A stretch of DNA of 64,000 nucleotides from Pseudomonas sp. SG20056 (GTDB lineage Bacteria > Pseudomonadota > Gammaproteobacteria > Pseudomonadales > Pseudomonadaceae). Location of the stretch: positions 372,001 through 436,000 of the forward strand of contig NZ_CP134499.1 of NCBI RefSeq assembly GCF_031764535.1, read 5' to 3'. Every line of letters begins with the position of its first letter. Position 1 is the first letter of the stretch. The notes under the pieces are model-generated. The model was not told the origin of the DNA. It did no database searches and saw only the letters and a program-made list of their open reading frames with translations. A program made the translations under genes and the position numbers. This document shows, piece after piece, positions 17,135 through 25,900 of this stretch.

Positions 17135-18391
17135 ATGAAGGGGCGCACTTGTATAGCTTCTAACTTTGTAATTTTTTCCTGCTTGGGCTTGGGCGCAATA
17201 AATAATACAGGCGTTATTGCCAGTGAAATAAATCACCCGGCCTTTAATTATTCAGCGCAAGAGATACAGCGCTTGCTGCCAGCGAGCGGCGATGTGCTTT
17301 TTAGCAACGAGCTGTTTCTGTATGGGCGAGATGCCGAGGCGTTTGACCTTGCTGGTTATCTCGCGGTGCATGCGCCTCTGCTACGTGACAAGCAGGAGCT
17401 GATCGCCCACTGGAGTGGTTACTACAGTATCAATCCCAAGGTCGTACTGGCGCTTATGGAGCTCAAGAGCGGGCTGATGTCTGCGCCCAGTCAGGAGAAG
17501 TTGCAGGCACCTTTTGCAGAGTTGTCCAAAGCGAGTGGTTTTACCGGGCAGTTGCGCGATGTCTTGCAGCAGCTATCGCAACGGTTCTACGGCTTTGAGG
17601 CTTACCAGCGTAGGCAGGTACGCGCTGGCACTCAGCGATCAAGCGAGGATGCGGGGGCGCTGAATGGCGCCAGTGCAGCGCTGTTAGGGGGGCTGCAGGA
17701 CGCCAATAGTGAGCCTGTGGTGCTCAAGAAAACGCCGTCGCTGCAGGCCTTTACGCAACAGTTTGCCCAGCTGTTTAGTACGCCTCCTGAACAGTTACGC
17801 AACGCTGAATCGAGTCGAGAAATGGCGCTAGCGGCTAATGCTCTGCCGCCGACCAACATGCTGCAATTACCCTGGTATCAGGGTTATTCCTGGAAATCAA
17901 ACGGCGCACATTCCCACACCGGGTCGGGTTCGCCGTACTCGTCTATCGACGTGTCCTATGACTGGCCGGGATGGGGTGCGTCGACTTACAGCGTGGCGGC
18001 TGCGCATGGTGGCCGCGTCAGCGTATTGTCCCGTTGTCAGGTAAGGGTAACCAATGACAATGGTTGGGCGACCAATTATTACCATATGGATAATATTCGG
18101 GTGAGTAATGGAGAAACCATCACGGCTAATACAAAACTAGGAAACTATGCCAGTAACCGCAATACCGCACTTTGCGAAGGTGGCAGTTCAACGGGGCCGC
18201 ACTTGCATTTTTCACTTTTATACAACGGTCGCTATGTTTCATTGCAGGGCGTGAATTTAGGTGCAATGCGTATTTCAGTGGGCGCCTACAATTACGATGA
18301 TCAATGCAATCGTTTCAACTTCTACAACTTAAACACGCAGCGCTACCAGTGTGCGTGGAGTGCTCTGTATAACGCTGGGCCGCTGAATTAG
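17135..18391 (+). CDS. lasA: LasA-type staphylolytic metallopeptidase (M23A)
   Basis: Starting at ATG 17135 (ribosome-binding site GAGGG eight bases upstream) the protein has 418 residues, the length I recall for the P. aeruginosa LasA precursor. Signal peptide (MKGRTCIASNFVIFSCLGLG...), then a propeptide of about 200 residues, then the M23 beta-lytic domain in the last 180 residues. The domain starts near LPWYQGYSWKSNGAHSHTGSG. Zinc ligands and catalytic residues are visible: H in GAHSH, D in SSIDVSYD, H in YYHMDN and HLH in GPHLHFSL. The C-terminal cysteine pair is present. LasA cuts pentaglycine bridges of staphylococcal peptidoglycan and nicks elastin; it is secreted by the type II system after processing. 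An intrinsic terminator follows. Confidence 0.93.
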   Translation: MKGRTCIASNFVIFSCLGLGAINNTGVIASEINHPAFNYSAQEIQRLLPASGDVLFSNELFLYGRDAEAFDLAGYLAVHAPLLRDKQELIAHWSGYYSINPKVVLALMELKSGLMSAPSQEKLQAPFAELSKASGFTGQLRDVLQQLSQRFYGFEAYQRRQVRAGTQRSSEDAGALNGASAALLGGLQDANSEPVVLKKTPSLQAFTQQFAQLFSTPPEQLRNAESSREMALAANALPPTNMLQLPWYQGYSWKSNGAHSHTGSGSPYSSIDVSYDWPGWGASTYSVAAAHGGRVSVLSRCQVRVTNDNGWATNYYHMDNIRVSNGETITANTKLGNYASNRNTALCEGGSSTGPHLHFSLLYNGRYVSLQGVNLGAMRISVGAYNYDDQCNRFNFYNLNTQRYQCAWSALYNAGPLN

Positions 18392-18450
18392 CCGTATTGG
18401 GCGGCATGCCTTTAGGCGGCAGCCAAGAATTAAGGGAAGCGTGATTGGAA

Positions 18451-18484
18451 AGCCCCCGCCAACATAAGGTGGCGGGGGCTTTTT
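18451..18484 (+). terminator. Rho-independent terminator after lasA
   Basis: Perfect 10-bp stem AGCCCCCGCC (18451-18460) / GGCGGGGGCT (18471-18480), loop AACATAAGGT, followed by TTTT. It lies between convergent genes and may also stop the reverse-strand binding-protein transcript. Confidence 0.92.
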
Positions 18485-18513
18485 ATGGGTTGTGATTTTA
18501 TGTTTGCGATGGC

Positions 18514-19590
18514 TTAGATCCCGCTTTTGACCTTGCTCCAGATGCGCGTGCGTACGCGGTCGATCTTCAGGGGCATGGCTTCCAGGGCGTAGAGGTTGGC
18601 CATCGCGTCCTGCGGCGGGTAGACCGTGGCATCGGCTTTCAGCTTGGGGTCGACCAGGCTGTCGGCGGCGCTGTTGCCGTTAGCGTATTGCACGTGGTTG
18701 GTGATCTGCGCGATCACCTGGGGTTGCAGCAGGTAGTTCATGAATGCGTAGGCGGCCTGCTCGTTGTTGCTGTCGGCGGGCATGGTGACCATGTCGAACC
18801 AGATCGGCGTGCCTTCCTTGGGGATCACGTAGTTGATGCTGATGCCGTTGTTCGCCTCAGTGGCGCGGTTACCGGCCTGCATGATGTCGCCGGAAAAGCC
18901 CACGGCCATGCAGATATCGCCATTGGCCAGGTCGCCGACGTACTTGGACGAATGGAAATAGCGCACGTTCTGGCGCATCTCCAGCAGCAGGGCTTCGGCC
19001 TTTTGGTAGTCCTCAAGGTTCTGGCTGTGGTGCGGCAGCCCCAGGTAATGCAGGGCAATCGGTAGCAGCTCCGGGCCGTTGTCGAGAATCGCCACACCGC
19101 ACTGGCTGAGCTTGGCCAGGTATTCGGGCTTGAAGATCAGGTCCCAGGAGTCGAGCGGCACGTCCTCACCGAGCACTTCACGCACCTTGGCCACGTTGTA
19201 GCCGATGCCGGTGCTGCCCCACAGGTAGGGAAAGCCGTACTGGTTGCCGGGGTCGTTGGTTTCCAGGGCTTTCATCAGGATCGGGTTGAGGTTGTTCCAG
19301 CCGGGCAGGCGGTTTTTGTCGAGTTTCTTCAGTGCGCCGCCCTGAATCTGCCGGGCCATGTAGTGGTTGGACGGGAACACCACGTCATAGCCCGAGCGCC
19401 CTGCCATCAGTTTGGCGTCGAGGGTTTCATTGCTGTCGTACACATCGTAGTGGCTGCTGATGCCACTGCTTTGCTCGAATTGCTTGAGGGTGTCGGGGGC
19501 GATGTAGTCCGTCCAGTTGTAGATGCGCACGGTTTCCGCGGCCTGGCTGATGCTGCTGAGCAGCAGCAGGGGAAGCAGTTTTTTCAGCAT
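18514..19590 (-). CDS. Periplasmic polyamine-binding protein, PotF/PotD family
   Basis: 358 residues with a signal peptide (MLKKLLPLLLLSSISQA) and the typical start of the mature protein AETVRIYNWTDYIAPDTLKQFEQ. The sequence follows PotF/SpuD-type putrescine/spermidine receptors throughout: YDVVFPSNHYMARQ, YLWGSTGIGYN, GDICMAVGFSGDIMQA, IWFDMVTMPADSNN. The acidic and aromatic residues that hold polyamines are in the expected places. No transport ATPase or permease genes lie beside it. It must therefore use a system encoded elsewhere or act as a solitary receptor. It is the last gene of a reverse-strand group with a cupin, a PuuB-like oxidase and an AraC regulator, which supports a polyamine or related amine substrate. 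Confidence 0.88.
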   Translation of the reverse strand: MLKKLLPLLLLSSISQAAETVRIYNWTDYIAPDTLKQFEQSSGISSHYDVYDSNETLDAKLMAGRSGYDVVFPSNHYMARQIQGGALKKLDKNRLPGWNNLNPILMKALETNDPGNQYGFPYLWGSTGIGYNVAKVREVLGEDVPLDSWDLIFKPEYLAKLSQCGVAILDNGPELLPIALHYLGLPHHSQNLEDYQKAEALLLEMRQNVRYFHSSKYVGDLANGDICMAVGFSGDIMQAGNRATEANNGISINYVIPKEGTPIWFDMVTMPADSNNEQAAYAFMNYLLQPQVIAQITNHVQYANGNSAADSLVDPKLKADATVYPPQDAMANLYALEAMPLKIDRVRTRIWSKVKSGI

Positions 19591-19668
19591 GGGAATACCT
19601 CATCGTTTTTATCGGTGTTGTCGAAGCGGCAGTTGAATGGGGTGGAGCAGGGCCTGCGCTGGGCCCGG

Positions 19669-20010
19669 TTACTTGAGGAGAACGAAGCTCTTGCGCACGG
19701 TTTCCGTGATGTCCCACACGCCGAAGGTGTTGGCTGGCAGCAACAGGGCGTCGCCAGCTTGGATCTGCATGGGCTCGCCGCCATCCGGGGTGAAGGTGCA
19801 GCGCCCGGCGATAAAGTGGCAAAACTCCTGCTGGGCGATCTGCCGGCGCCAACGCCCGGGTGTGCATTCCCAGATACCGGCGGCGACGCCGTCCGCATGC
19901 TCGATTCCCTGGCTGCTGGTGATCGCCACGGGCTCGCCGAGCGGCACGGCCACCGGCGTGGCATCGCTCAGGGGCAGGTGGGCGGTGTTCTTGAAGTGTT
20001 CGATGCTCAT
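19669..20010 (-). CDS. Small cupin-domain protein
   Basis: 113 residues forming one cupin fold. Recognisable features are GIWECTPGRWRR, the first motif around EFCHFIAGRCTFTPDGGEPMQIQAGDALLLPANTFGVWDI, and a terminal strand RKSFVLL. It resembles the DUF861/ethanolamine-utilisation type cupins often found next to amine-oxidising flavoenzymes. The function is not known; a role in sensing or handling an amine or aldehyde intermediate is an inference from the neighbours. It starts 11 bases after the oxidoreductase stop, so it is probably in the same operon. Confidence 0.75.
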   Translation of the reverse strand: MSIEHFKNTAHLPLSDATPVAVPLGEPVAITSSQGIEHADGVAAGIWECTPGRWRRQIAQQEFCHFIAGRCTFTPDGGEPMQIQAGDALLLPANTFGVWDITETVRKSFVLLK

Positions 20011-20021
20011 GAAACTCTCCG

Positions 20022-21428
20022 TTAACGCATGAATTTTTCCATGGTGCCGGCCAGGCTGCTGGCCAGCTGGCGCCGCCAGGGCGCGCTGTCTGGGTTGGCC
20101 AGTACGCGGTCCTCATGCACAAAGCTCTGGATGATCGCGTTGTAGCCGAGCCAGCGCAGCGGTTCCGGCTCCCAGCGCGGCAGGCGGTTGATCGGCTGGT
20201 CGCCGAGCACCCAGGGCTGGCGGGTTAGCTCGCTCTGCTGGTCGAGAATCAGGTCGGCCAGAGTGCGCCCGCCGAGGTTGCTGGCGCCCACGCCTTCGCC
20301 GCCATAACCGCCGGATAAGGCGATGCCGTTGCTGCGGTCCACCAGCATGTGCGGGCGAAAGCGCCGCGCCATGCCCAGGTTGCCGCCCCAGGCATGGGTG
20401 ATGCGTACCTGCTTGAGCTGCGGGAACAGCTCGCCAAACAGATAGCGGCGCAGGTCGCGCTCGTCCTCGCTGAGGTTGAAATCGGTGCGCAGGCGGCCAC
20501 CAAAGCGGTAACCACCACGGGCGCCGAATACCAAACGGTCGTCGGTGCTGCGCTGGCCGTAGGTCACCTGGCGGCTGTTCTCGCTGAAGGCCTGACCGCG
20601 CTCCAGGCCAATGTCGGCCCAAACTTCCTTGGGCAGTGGCTCGGTGGCCACCAGCAGGCTCTGTACCGGCAGCTGATGGTTGCCTAGCGGCGGCAGGCTG
20701 GCGGCGTAACCTTCCACGGCCGGGACTATCCAGTCAGCGCGTACGCTGCCAGTGGCGGTGCGCACCAGGCCGGTTTGCCAGTCGGTCACCCGGCTCTGTT
20801 CATACAGCTCGACGCCCATGGCGGTAACGCAGCGCGCCAGGCCGCGCACCAGCTTGGCGGGTTGAATGGTGGCGCAGTGCGGGGTGTAGATGGCGCCAAA
20901 GGCGTTGGCCAGCTGTAGCTGTTTGCCCAGGTCGAAGGGCGTCAGCCAGCGGTAGTCGTTTTCATCCAGACCTAGGTCGCGTAGCTCGGCCAGGTGCTGG
21001 CGCAGGCTGGTCAGCTGCTCGGGGTAGCGCGCGGCGCAATACAGCACGCCGGCTTTGCGGTAATCGCAGGCGATCTGTTCACGCTGTAGCACGCTGGAGA
21101 CTTCATCGGGAATGCCGTGCAGCAGGGCATAGGCGCTTTGGCGTGCGGCGCTGGGTTGGTCGGCGAGCAGGTTGTCCTGGCCGAGCAGGTTGCCCATCAG
21201 CCAGCCGCCGTTACGCCCGGAAGCGCCGAAGCCGGCAATCTCGCCTTCGAGGATGACGATGCGCAGGTGTGGCGCCTGGCGCTTGAGGTAATAGGCGGTC
21301 CACAGGCCGGTGTAGCCGGCGCCGATGATGGCCACATCGGCGTGCAGGTCTTCGGTCAGCGCGGGGCGGGCGGTCAGCGGTTCGGTCAGCTGATCCATCC
21401 ACAGGCTGAGGGAGCGCCATGGGCTCAT
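20022..21428 (-). CDS. FAD-dependent amine oxidoreductase, PuuB-like (DAO family)
   Basis: 468 residues from ATG 21428, which has GGAG upstream; a GTG eight codons earlier is less likely. The N-terminal Rossmann motif is DVAIIGAGYTGLWTAYYLKR, followed by GFGASGRNGGWLMG, characteristic of gamma-glutamylputrescine oxidase and related D-amino-acid-oxidase-type enzymes. Near the C-terminus, GIALSGGYGGEGVGASNLGGRTLADLI matches the second flavin-contact motif. The likely reaction is oxidative deamination of an amine (for example gamma-glutamyl-putrescine) to an aldehyde, with release of ammonia and peroxide. The exact substrate cannot be read. Its neighbours, a polyamine-binding protein and a cupin, support polyamine or amine catabolism. 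Confidence 0.85.
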   Translation of the reverse strand: MSPWRSLSLWMDQLTEPLTARPALTEDLHADVAIIGAGYTGLWTAYYLKRQAPHLRIVILEGEIAGFGASGRNGGWLMGNLLGQDNLLADQPSAARQSAYALLHGIPDEVSSVLQREQIACDYRKAGVLYCAARYPEQLTSLRQHLAELRDLGLDENDYRWLTPFDLGKQLQLANAFGAIYTPHCATIQPAKLVRGLARCVTAMGVELYEQSRVTDWQTGLVRTATGSVRADWIVPAVEGYAASLPPLGNHQLPVQSLLVATEPLPKEVWADIGLERGQAFSENSRQVTYGQRSTDDRLVFGARGGYRFGGRLRTDFNLSEDERDLRRYLFGELFPQLKQVRITHAWGGNLGMARRFRPHMLVDRSNGIALSGGYGGEGVGASNLGGRTLADLILDQQSELTRQPWVLGDQPINRLPRWEPEPLRWLGYNAIIQSFVHEDRVLANPDSAPWRRQLASSLAGTMEKFMR

Positions 21429-21481
21429 CGTCGATCTCCGGCAGTCAATCACTATGCGATGCGCAGAGACTAGGAGGTCGA

Positions 21482-22303
21482 TCAGGGCTTGTCTTGTGTG
21501 CGTGCCCGCAAGGAAATTTGTTTGAGGTAGGCCTTGGGCGACAAGCCGGTGTGCCGGCGGAAGCAGCTGTAGAAGGCTGAGAGCGAATTGAAGCCGGCGG
21601 CGAAGGCCAGGTCATCGATACGCTGCAGGTCGTTGCCGGCTTCCAGCCCCGCCAGCAGGTGCTGCAGGCGCTTCTGGTTGATATAGCGGTAGAAGCTCTG
21701 GCCGAGCACCTGGTTGAGCAGGTGGGAGATCTGGTTGCGGCTGTAACCGGTGGCTGCGGCGACCTGCGGCAGACTGAGTTGCGGGTCGAGGTAAGCCTGG
21801 GCGCGCTGCATGTAGTCTTCCAGGTCCTGCGCGAGCAGGCCCAGCTGGCGGGCGCTGAGGCCGAGGCGACTAAGGGCTGGGCGGGAATCACTGGCGGCGG
21901 ATAGCTCGCGCTCTTCGCGCATCAGCGTGGCGTATTCATGGATGCGCCAGATCAGCCCGTCGCGCACGGTAATCGCCTCGCCGGTGCGAAACGCCAGCAA
22001 GCCGCCACTGCCGTGCAGGCTGATGCGGTACTGGATAAACGCGGTATGACCGTCGATGCGGATGCGGTCGGTGTGTTCTAGGGCTTCACCGGGCTGGCGC
22101 GGCAGGTTGTTGCGCACATACTCGCGCAGCTCGGCAAAGCCCATGCAGCGCTGCTGAAAGAAATCGTGGTACTGGATATCCGGGTGATACAGCGCCATCA
22201 CCGCGTCGAGGTCGCGGTCTTTCCAGCTGTAGTGATAGCGCATCACCGTGGCGCGGGTGCGCTCGGTCTGTTGGGCGTCATCGGGGAAGTCGGCGTTGTG
22301 CAT
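21482..22303 (-). CDS. AraC-family regulator with N-terminal NTF2/SnoaL-like domain
   Basis: 273 residues from ATG 22303; a TTG 12 codons upstream is possible. Residues about 15-125 form an NTF2/SnoaL-like cone fold (RYHYSWKDRDLDAVMALYHPDIQYHDFFQQ and FRTGEAITVRDGLIWRIHEYATLM). Residues about 165-265 form a double helix-turn-helix of AraC type (LSLPQVAAATGYSRNQISHLLNQVLGQ and IDDLAFAAGFNSLSAFYSCFRRHTGLSPKAYLKQ, in two parts). The NTF2-like domain probably binds the inducer in place of the cupin domain usual in AraC. It is the first gene of the reverse-strand group and lies 53 bases before the oxidoreductase, so it most likely controls that operon. Confidence 0.87.
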   Translation of the reverse strand: MHNADFPDDAQQTERTRATVMRYHYSWKDRDLDAVMALYHPDIQYHDFFQQRCMGFAELREYVRNNLPRQPGEALEHTDRIRIDGHTAFIQYRISLHGSGGLLAFRTGEAITVRDGLIWRIHEYATLMREERELSAASDSRPALSRLGLSARQLGLLAQDLEDYMQRAQAYLDPQLSLPQVAAATGYSRNQISHLLNQVLGQSFYRYINQKRLQHLLAGLEAGNDLQRIDDLAFAAGFNSLSAFYSCFRRHTGLSPKAYLKQISLRARTQDKP

Positions 22304-22348
22304 GCCTGCCAGCTTGCCCGAGGCGTCGCGGCAGCTCAATGCTGTTGC

Positions 22349-22756
22349 TTAGCTCTTCGGCTTGTAGGCGCAGTAGCCGGGACGTGGGCCGATCTTCGGG
22401 TGGTTGCGGCAGGTGTCCGGACGCTTTTCGTAGATGGTGCACAGGCGAGTTTTACGATCGAGGTAATAGCAGTCGTTGTTGCTCATGCGGGTCAGGGTGA
22501 AGATGCCCGACTTCTGATGAAAGCGTTCGACGATGCCGTCTTTCTGCAGGCGCTTGGCGATGTTCTTCAGCGGCTCGCTGCGTTCGAACTCATCGACCAC
22601 GCCAATGCGAATCAGGTCATTCAGGCGCGCTTCAACCGGCAGCGTGCAGCAGCTGGACATGCAGCTGTGGCACATATCAGCGGTGTATTTGGCCCAGGTT
22701 TCCAGGCGGTCGAGTTCGGCGGCGGCAATCAGGTTGTTTTTCATCGAGGCAGGCAT
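22349..22756 (-). CDS. YkgJ-family cysteine-cluster protein
   Basis: 135 residues with conserved cysteines in CHSCMSSCC (near residue 30), CYYL, LCTIY, TCRNHP and GYCAY. This is the pattern of the zinc/iron-chelating YkgJ family (UPF0153). The family is widespread and its biochemical role is unknown; metal binding is assumed. ATG at 22744 (four codons in) is an alternative start, and neither has a strong ribosome-binding site. It is on the reverse strand just upstream of the AraC gene but is probably a separate function. It is divergent from the DUF2339 gene. Confidence 0.85.
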   Translation of the reverse strand: MPASMKNNLIAAAELDRLETWAKYTADMCHSCMSSCCTLPVEARLNDLIRIGVVDEFERSEPLKNIAKRLQKDGIVERFHQKSGIFTLTRMSNNDCYYLDRKTRLCTIYEKRPDTCRNHPKIGPRPGYCAYKPKS

Positions 22757-22996
22757 GCATCAGTGGTTCGGCGCGCGATGATAGCGGCCTGGCGACGTTT
22801 GTGAATGACTATCTGCCGGCTGGTCATCATTTGTGCGGCAGCGTCGCTCCGAGTTTCTTGTTGTGCTGTGATGCGTGCGGCATTCGTCTCTCTGGGTATG
22901 CACCGGTCGGGCTCCTATACTGCTGCGCAGTGTGCGCCGGGTGCCGGGTGCTTGGCGACAGGATGTTCGGGTTTAGCTGATATAGGAACGCGCTGC

Positions 22997-25900
22997 ATGC
23001 AATGGATCTTCATGCTGGTGGGGTTGGTGCTCGGGGCGTTGGCGGATGAGACGCTGACGGCGTCGCTACTGGGCGCTCTGATTGGTCTGGGCCTTGGTCA
23101 GGCGCTCAAACTGCAGGGTTTGGCGCGCGAGAATGCTGCGCTGACAGCGCAGCTCAAGGCCTTTTCGCAGCGCTTCGAGCAAGGCACTGCGGCGCTGTAT
23201 GAGCGCTTGCTCAAGTTGGAGCAGAGTGTCGCGCCAGCTCCTGAGGCGCCGCCAGCGCCGCAGCCGGTCAACCCTGAAGCCGAACCTGCACCTGAACCTA
23301 TCGTCAGTGCCCAAGCGGCCCAGCCTGAACTGGATTGGACCCTGGATTTTGTCCTGCCCGAGCCTGCTCCTGAGCCTGTCGCGCCTATGCAGGCGGCCGA
23401 ACCCGCCGCCGCGCCGATCAAGCCGCCTCCCGCTAAGCCATGGAAACCTGCCGAACCGCGTCAGCCAACGCTGCTGGAGCGAGGCTTTACTGCGGCGAAG
23501 GACTGGCTGCTGGGCGGCAATACGGTGCTGCGCGTCGGTGTGGTGCTGTTGTTTCTCGGTCTGGCCTTCCTGCTGCGCTACGCCACCGAAGGTGTGGTAG
23601 TGCCGGTGGAATTTCGCTACGCCAGTGTCGCCGCCAGTGCGGTGGCCTTGCTCGGCCTCGGTTGGTGGTTGCGTCTGCGTAACCCGAACTATGCCTTGAT
23701 GCTGCAAGGCACTGGCATCGCCGTGCTGTATCTGACGGTGTTTGCCGCGATGCGCTTACACCCGCTGTTGGATCCTGGCGTGGCGCTGGGTCTGCTAGTG
23801 CTGGTCACGGTTTTTTCGGCGATTCTGGCGGTCAAGCAGAATGCCCTGGGCCTTGCGGCTGCAGCGGCGTTGGGTGGTTTCGCCGCGCCGATCCTGACCA
23901 GCACGGGCAGCGGCAATCATGTGGCGTTGTTCAGCTATTTCGCCCTGCTCAATGCCGGGATCTTTGCCATCGCCTGGTTCAAGGCCTGGCGGCTGCTCAA
24001 CCTGATCGGTTTTGTCGGCACCTTCGGCATCGGCTTCGCCTGGGGCATTCGCTCCTATAAGCCAGAGCTGCTGTGGAGCACCGAGCCGTTCCTGATTCTG
24101 TTCTTCCTGATGTATGTGGCCATCGGTCTGCTGTTTGCCCGGCGCAAGCTGCGCGAAGCCTTGGATGCGCCCGAGAATCCTGATGAATTACTGCGCTGGG
24201 CGGCACGCAAAGGCGACTACATCGACGCCACCGTGCTGTTCGGTCCGCCGCTGGTGGGTTTTGGCCTGCAGTTCGCATTGGTGCAGCACATCGAGTTTGC
24301 CGCAGCCTTCAGTGCGTTGGCGCTGGGGCTTTTCTATTTAGTGCTGGCGCGGCTGCTGGTCGGTCGCACCGGTGATCGTGCCGTGTTGCTGGTGGAGACC
24401 TGCCTTGCGTTGGGCGTAGTGTTCGGCAGTTTGGCAATTCCCTTGGGCCTTGATGCGCGCTGGACTTCGGCCGCCTGGGCGGTGGAAGGCGCGGGCATCT
24501 TCTGGCTCGGCCTGCGCCAGCAACGCAGTCTGGCACGGGCATTCGCCCTGCTGCTGCAGGTGGGGGCGGCGCTGGCGTTTGTCATCGGCATGCGTGGCGG
24601 TGAACTGACCCTGCTGGACGGCGCGCCGCTGGGTGCGCTGATGCTCGGGGTGGCTTTGCTGTTCAGCTACTGGCAGTTGCGCCAGAACACTGAGCACGCC
24701 AGCAGCTGGGAGGTTAGCGGGCTGCCGCTGCTGGCCTGTGCTGGACTGGCCTTTCTCTATCTGATTGCACCACTGCTGTTTGCCTCCCAGGGCACGGCGA
24801 TCAGCTGGGCGCTGGCCGGTCTGCTGACGTTGTGGCTGGGCTTGCGCCTGCAGGCACGCAGCTTTCTGTTCAGCGCCTTTGCCGTGCAATTGCTCGGCGG
24901 TGTGGTGTTTATGCTGGACATGGCCGGCAATGCGGCCACTGGTATGGGCGGCTTCTCTGCCGGCTGGCAGGGCTTGCTGACCTCGTCCTTGATCGGTTTC
25001 GGGCTGATCGCTGGCATGCTGCTGGCCGCGCGTGATCCGCAGGTGGGTAACGACCGTCGTCTGCTGCGCGGGCTGTCCGTGGTGCTGCTGGTGGGTCTTG
25101 TGTTCCTCAATCTGGCGGTGCTGTTCGTCCTGCCGTGGGCCACGGCGAGCGCGGTGTGGGGCGGCAGCGGTCTGCTGATCATCTGGCTCAGTCTGCACTT
25201 GCAGCAGCGCGCCAGCTTTATCTTCGGTCTGCTGTTGCAGGTGCTGGCAGGGCTGGTGTTCCTTGCGGTCAGCCCGCTGCTGTTTGGGCAGCTGTCGGCC
25301 GAGGGTATTCGACCACTGGCTCACGTGGATTTCTGGACGCCGTTGGTGCTCGGTGTGGCCGCGCTGGTTGGCGCTTGGCGTTTGCAGCAGCTGGCGCGGC
25401 GCGAAGCGCCCGGTGCGCTGGGTAATGTCAGCTTGCTGGGCCTGGCGCAACTGCTGCTGGTGTGGGGCGCAGCCTGGTGGGCAGTGGCGTTGAGCAGCGA
25501 AGTGCTGCGCTTTGTGATGCCTGAGTGGCAGAGCAGTGCCTTGCTTGTGGTGTTGGCGGCCAGCGTGGCCCTGGCGGCATTCCTCGCGCCGCGTACACGC
25601 TGGGCCGAACTGGCGCTGCTGTGCTGCCTGCTGACGCCGCTGGCCGGTGTGGTGCTGCTGCACGCCTGGCACCTGCACTATCACCCGGCTGCGCAGTTCG
25701 GCTGGCTGGCCTGGGCGCTGCTGTTTGCCGTGCACTTCTGGGCGTTGCGGCGTCTGGCACCACAGTTGCCGGCAGGGGCGCTGAGCGCCGCCCATGTGCT
25801 GGGCTGCTGGTTGTTGCTGGGCGTGCTGGCGCTGGAGTTGCGCTACCTGCTGTTGGCGCTGTCGGAGCATTACAACGCCTGGCGTTGGCTGGGCTGGGCG

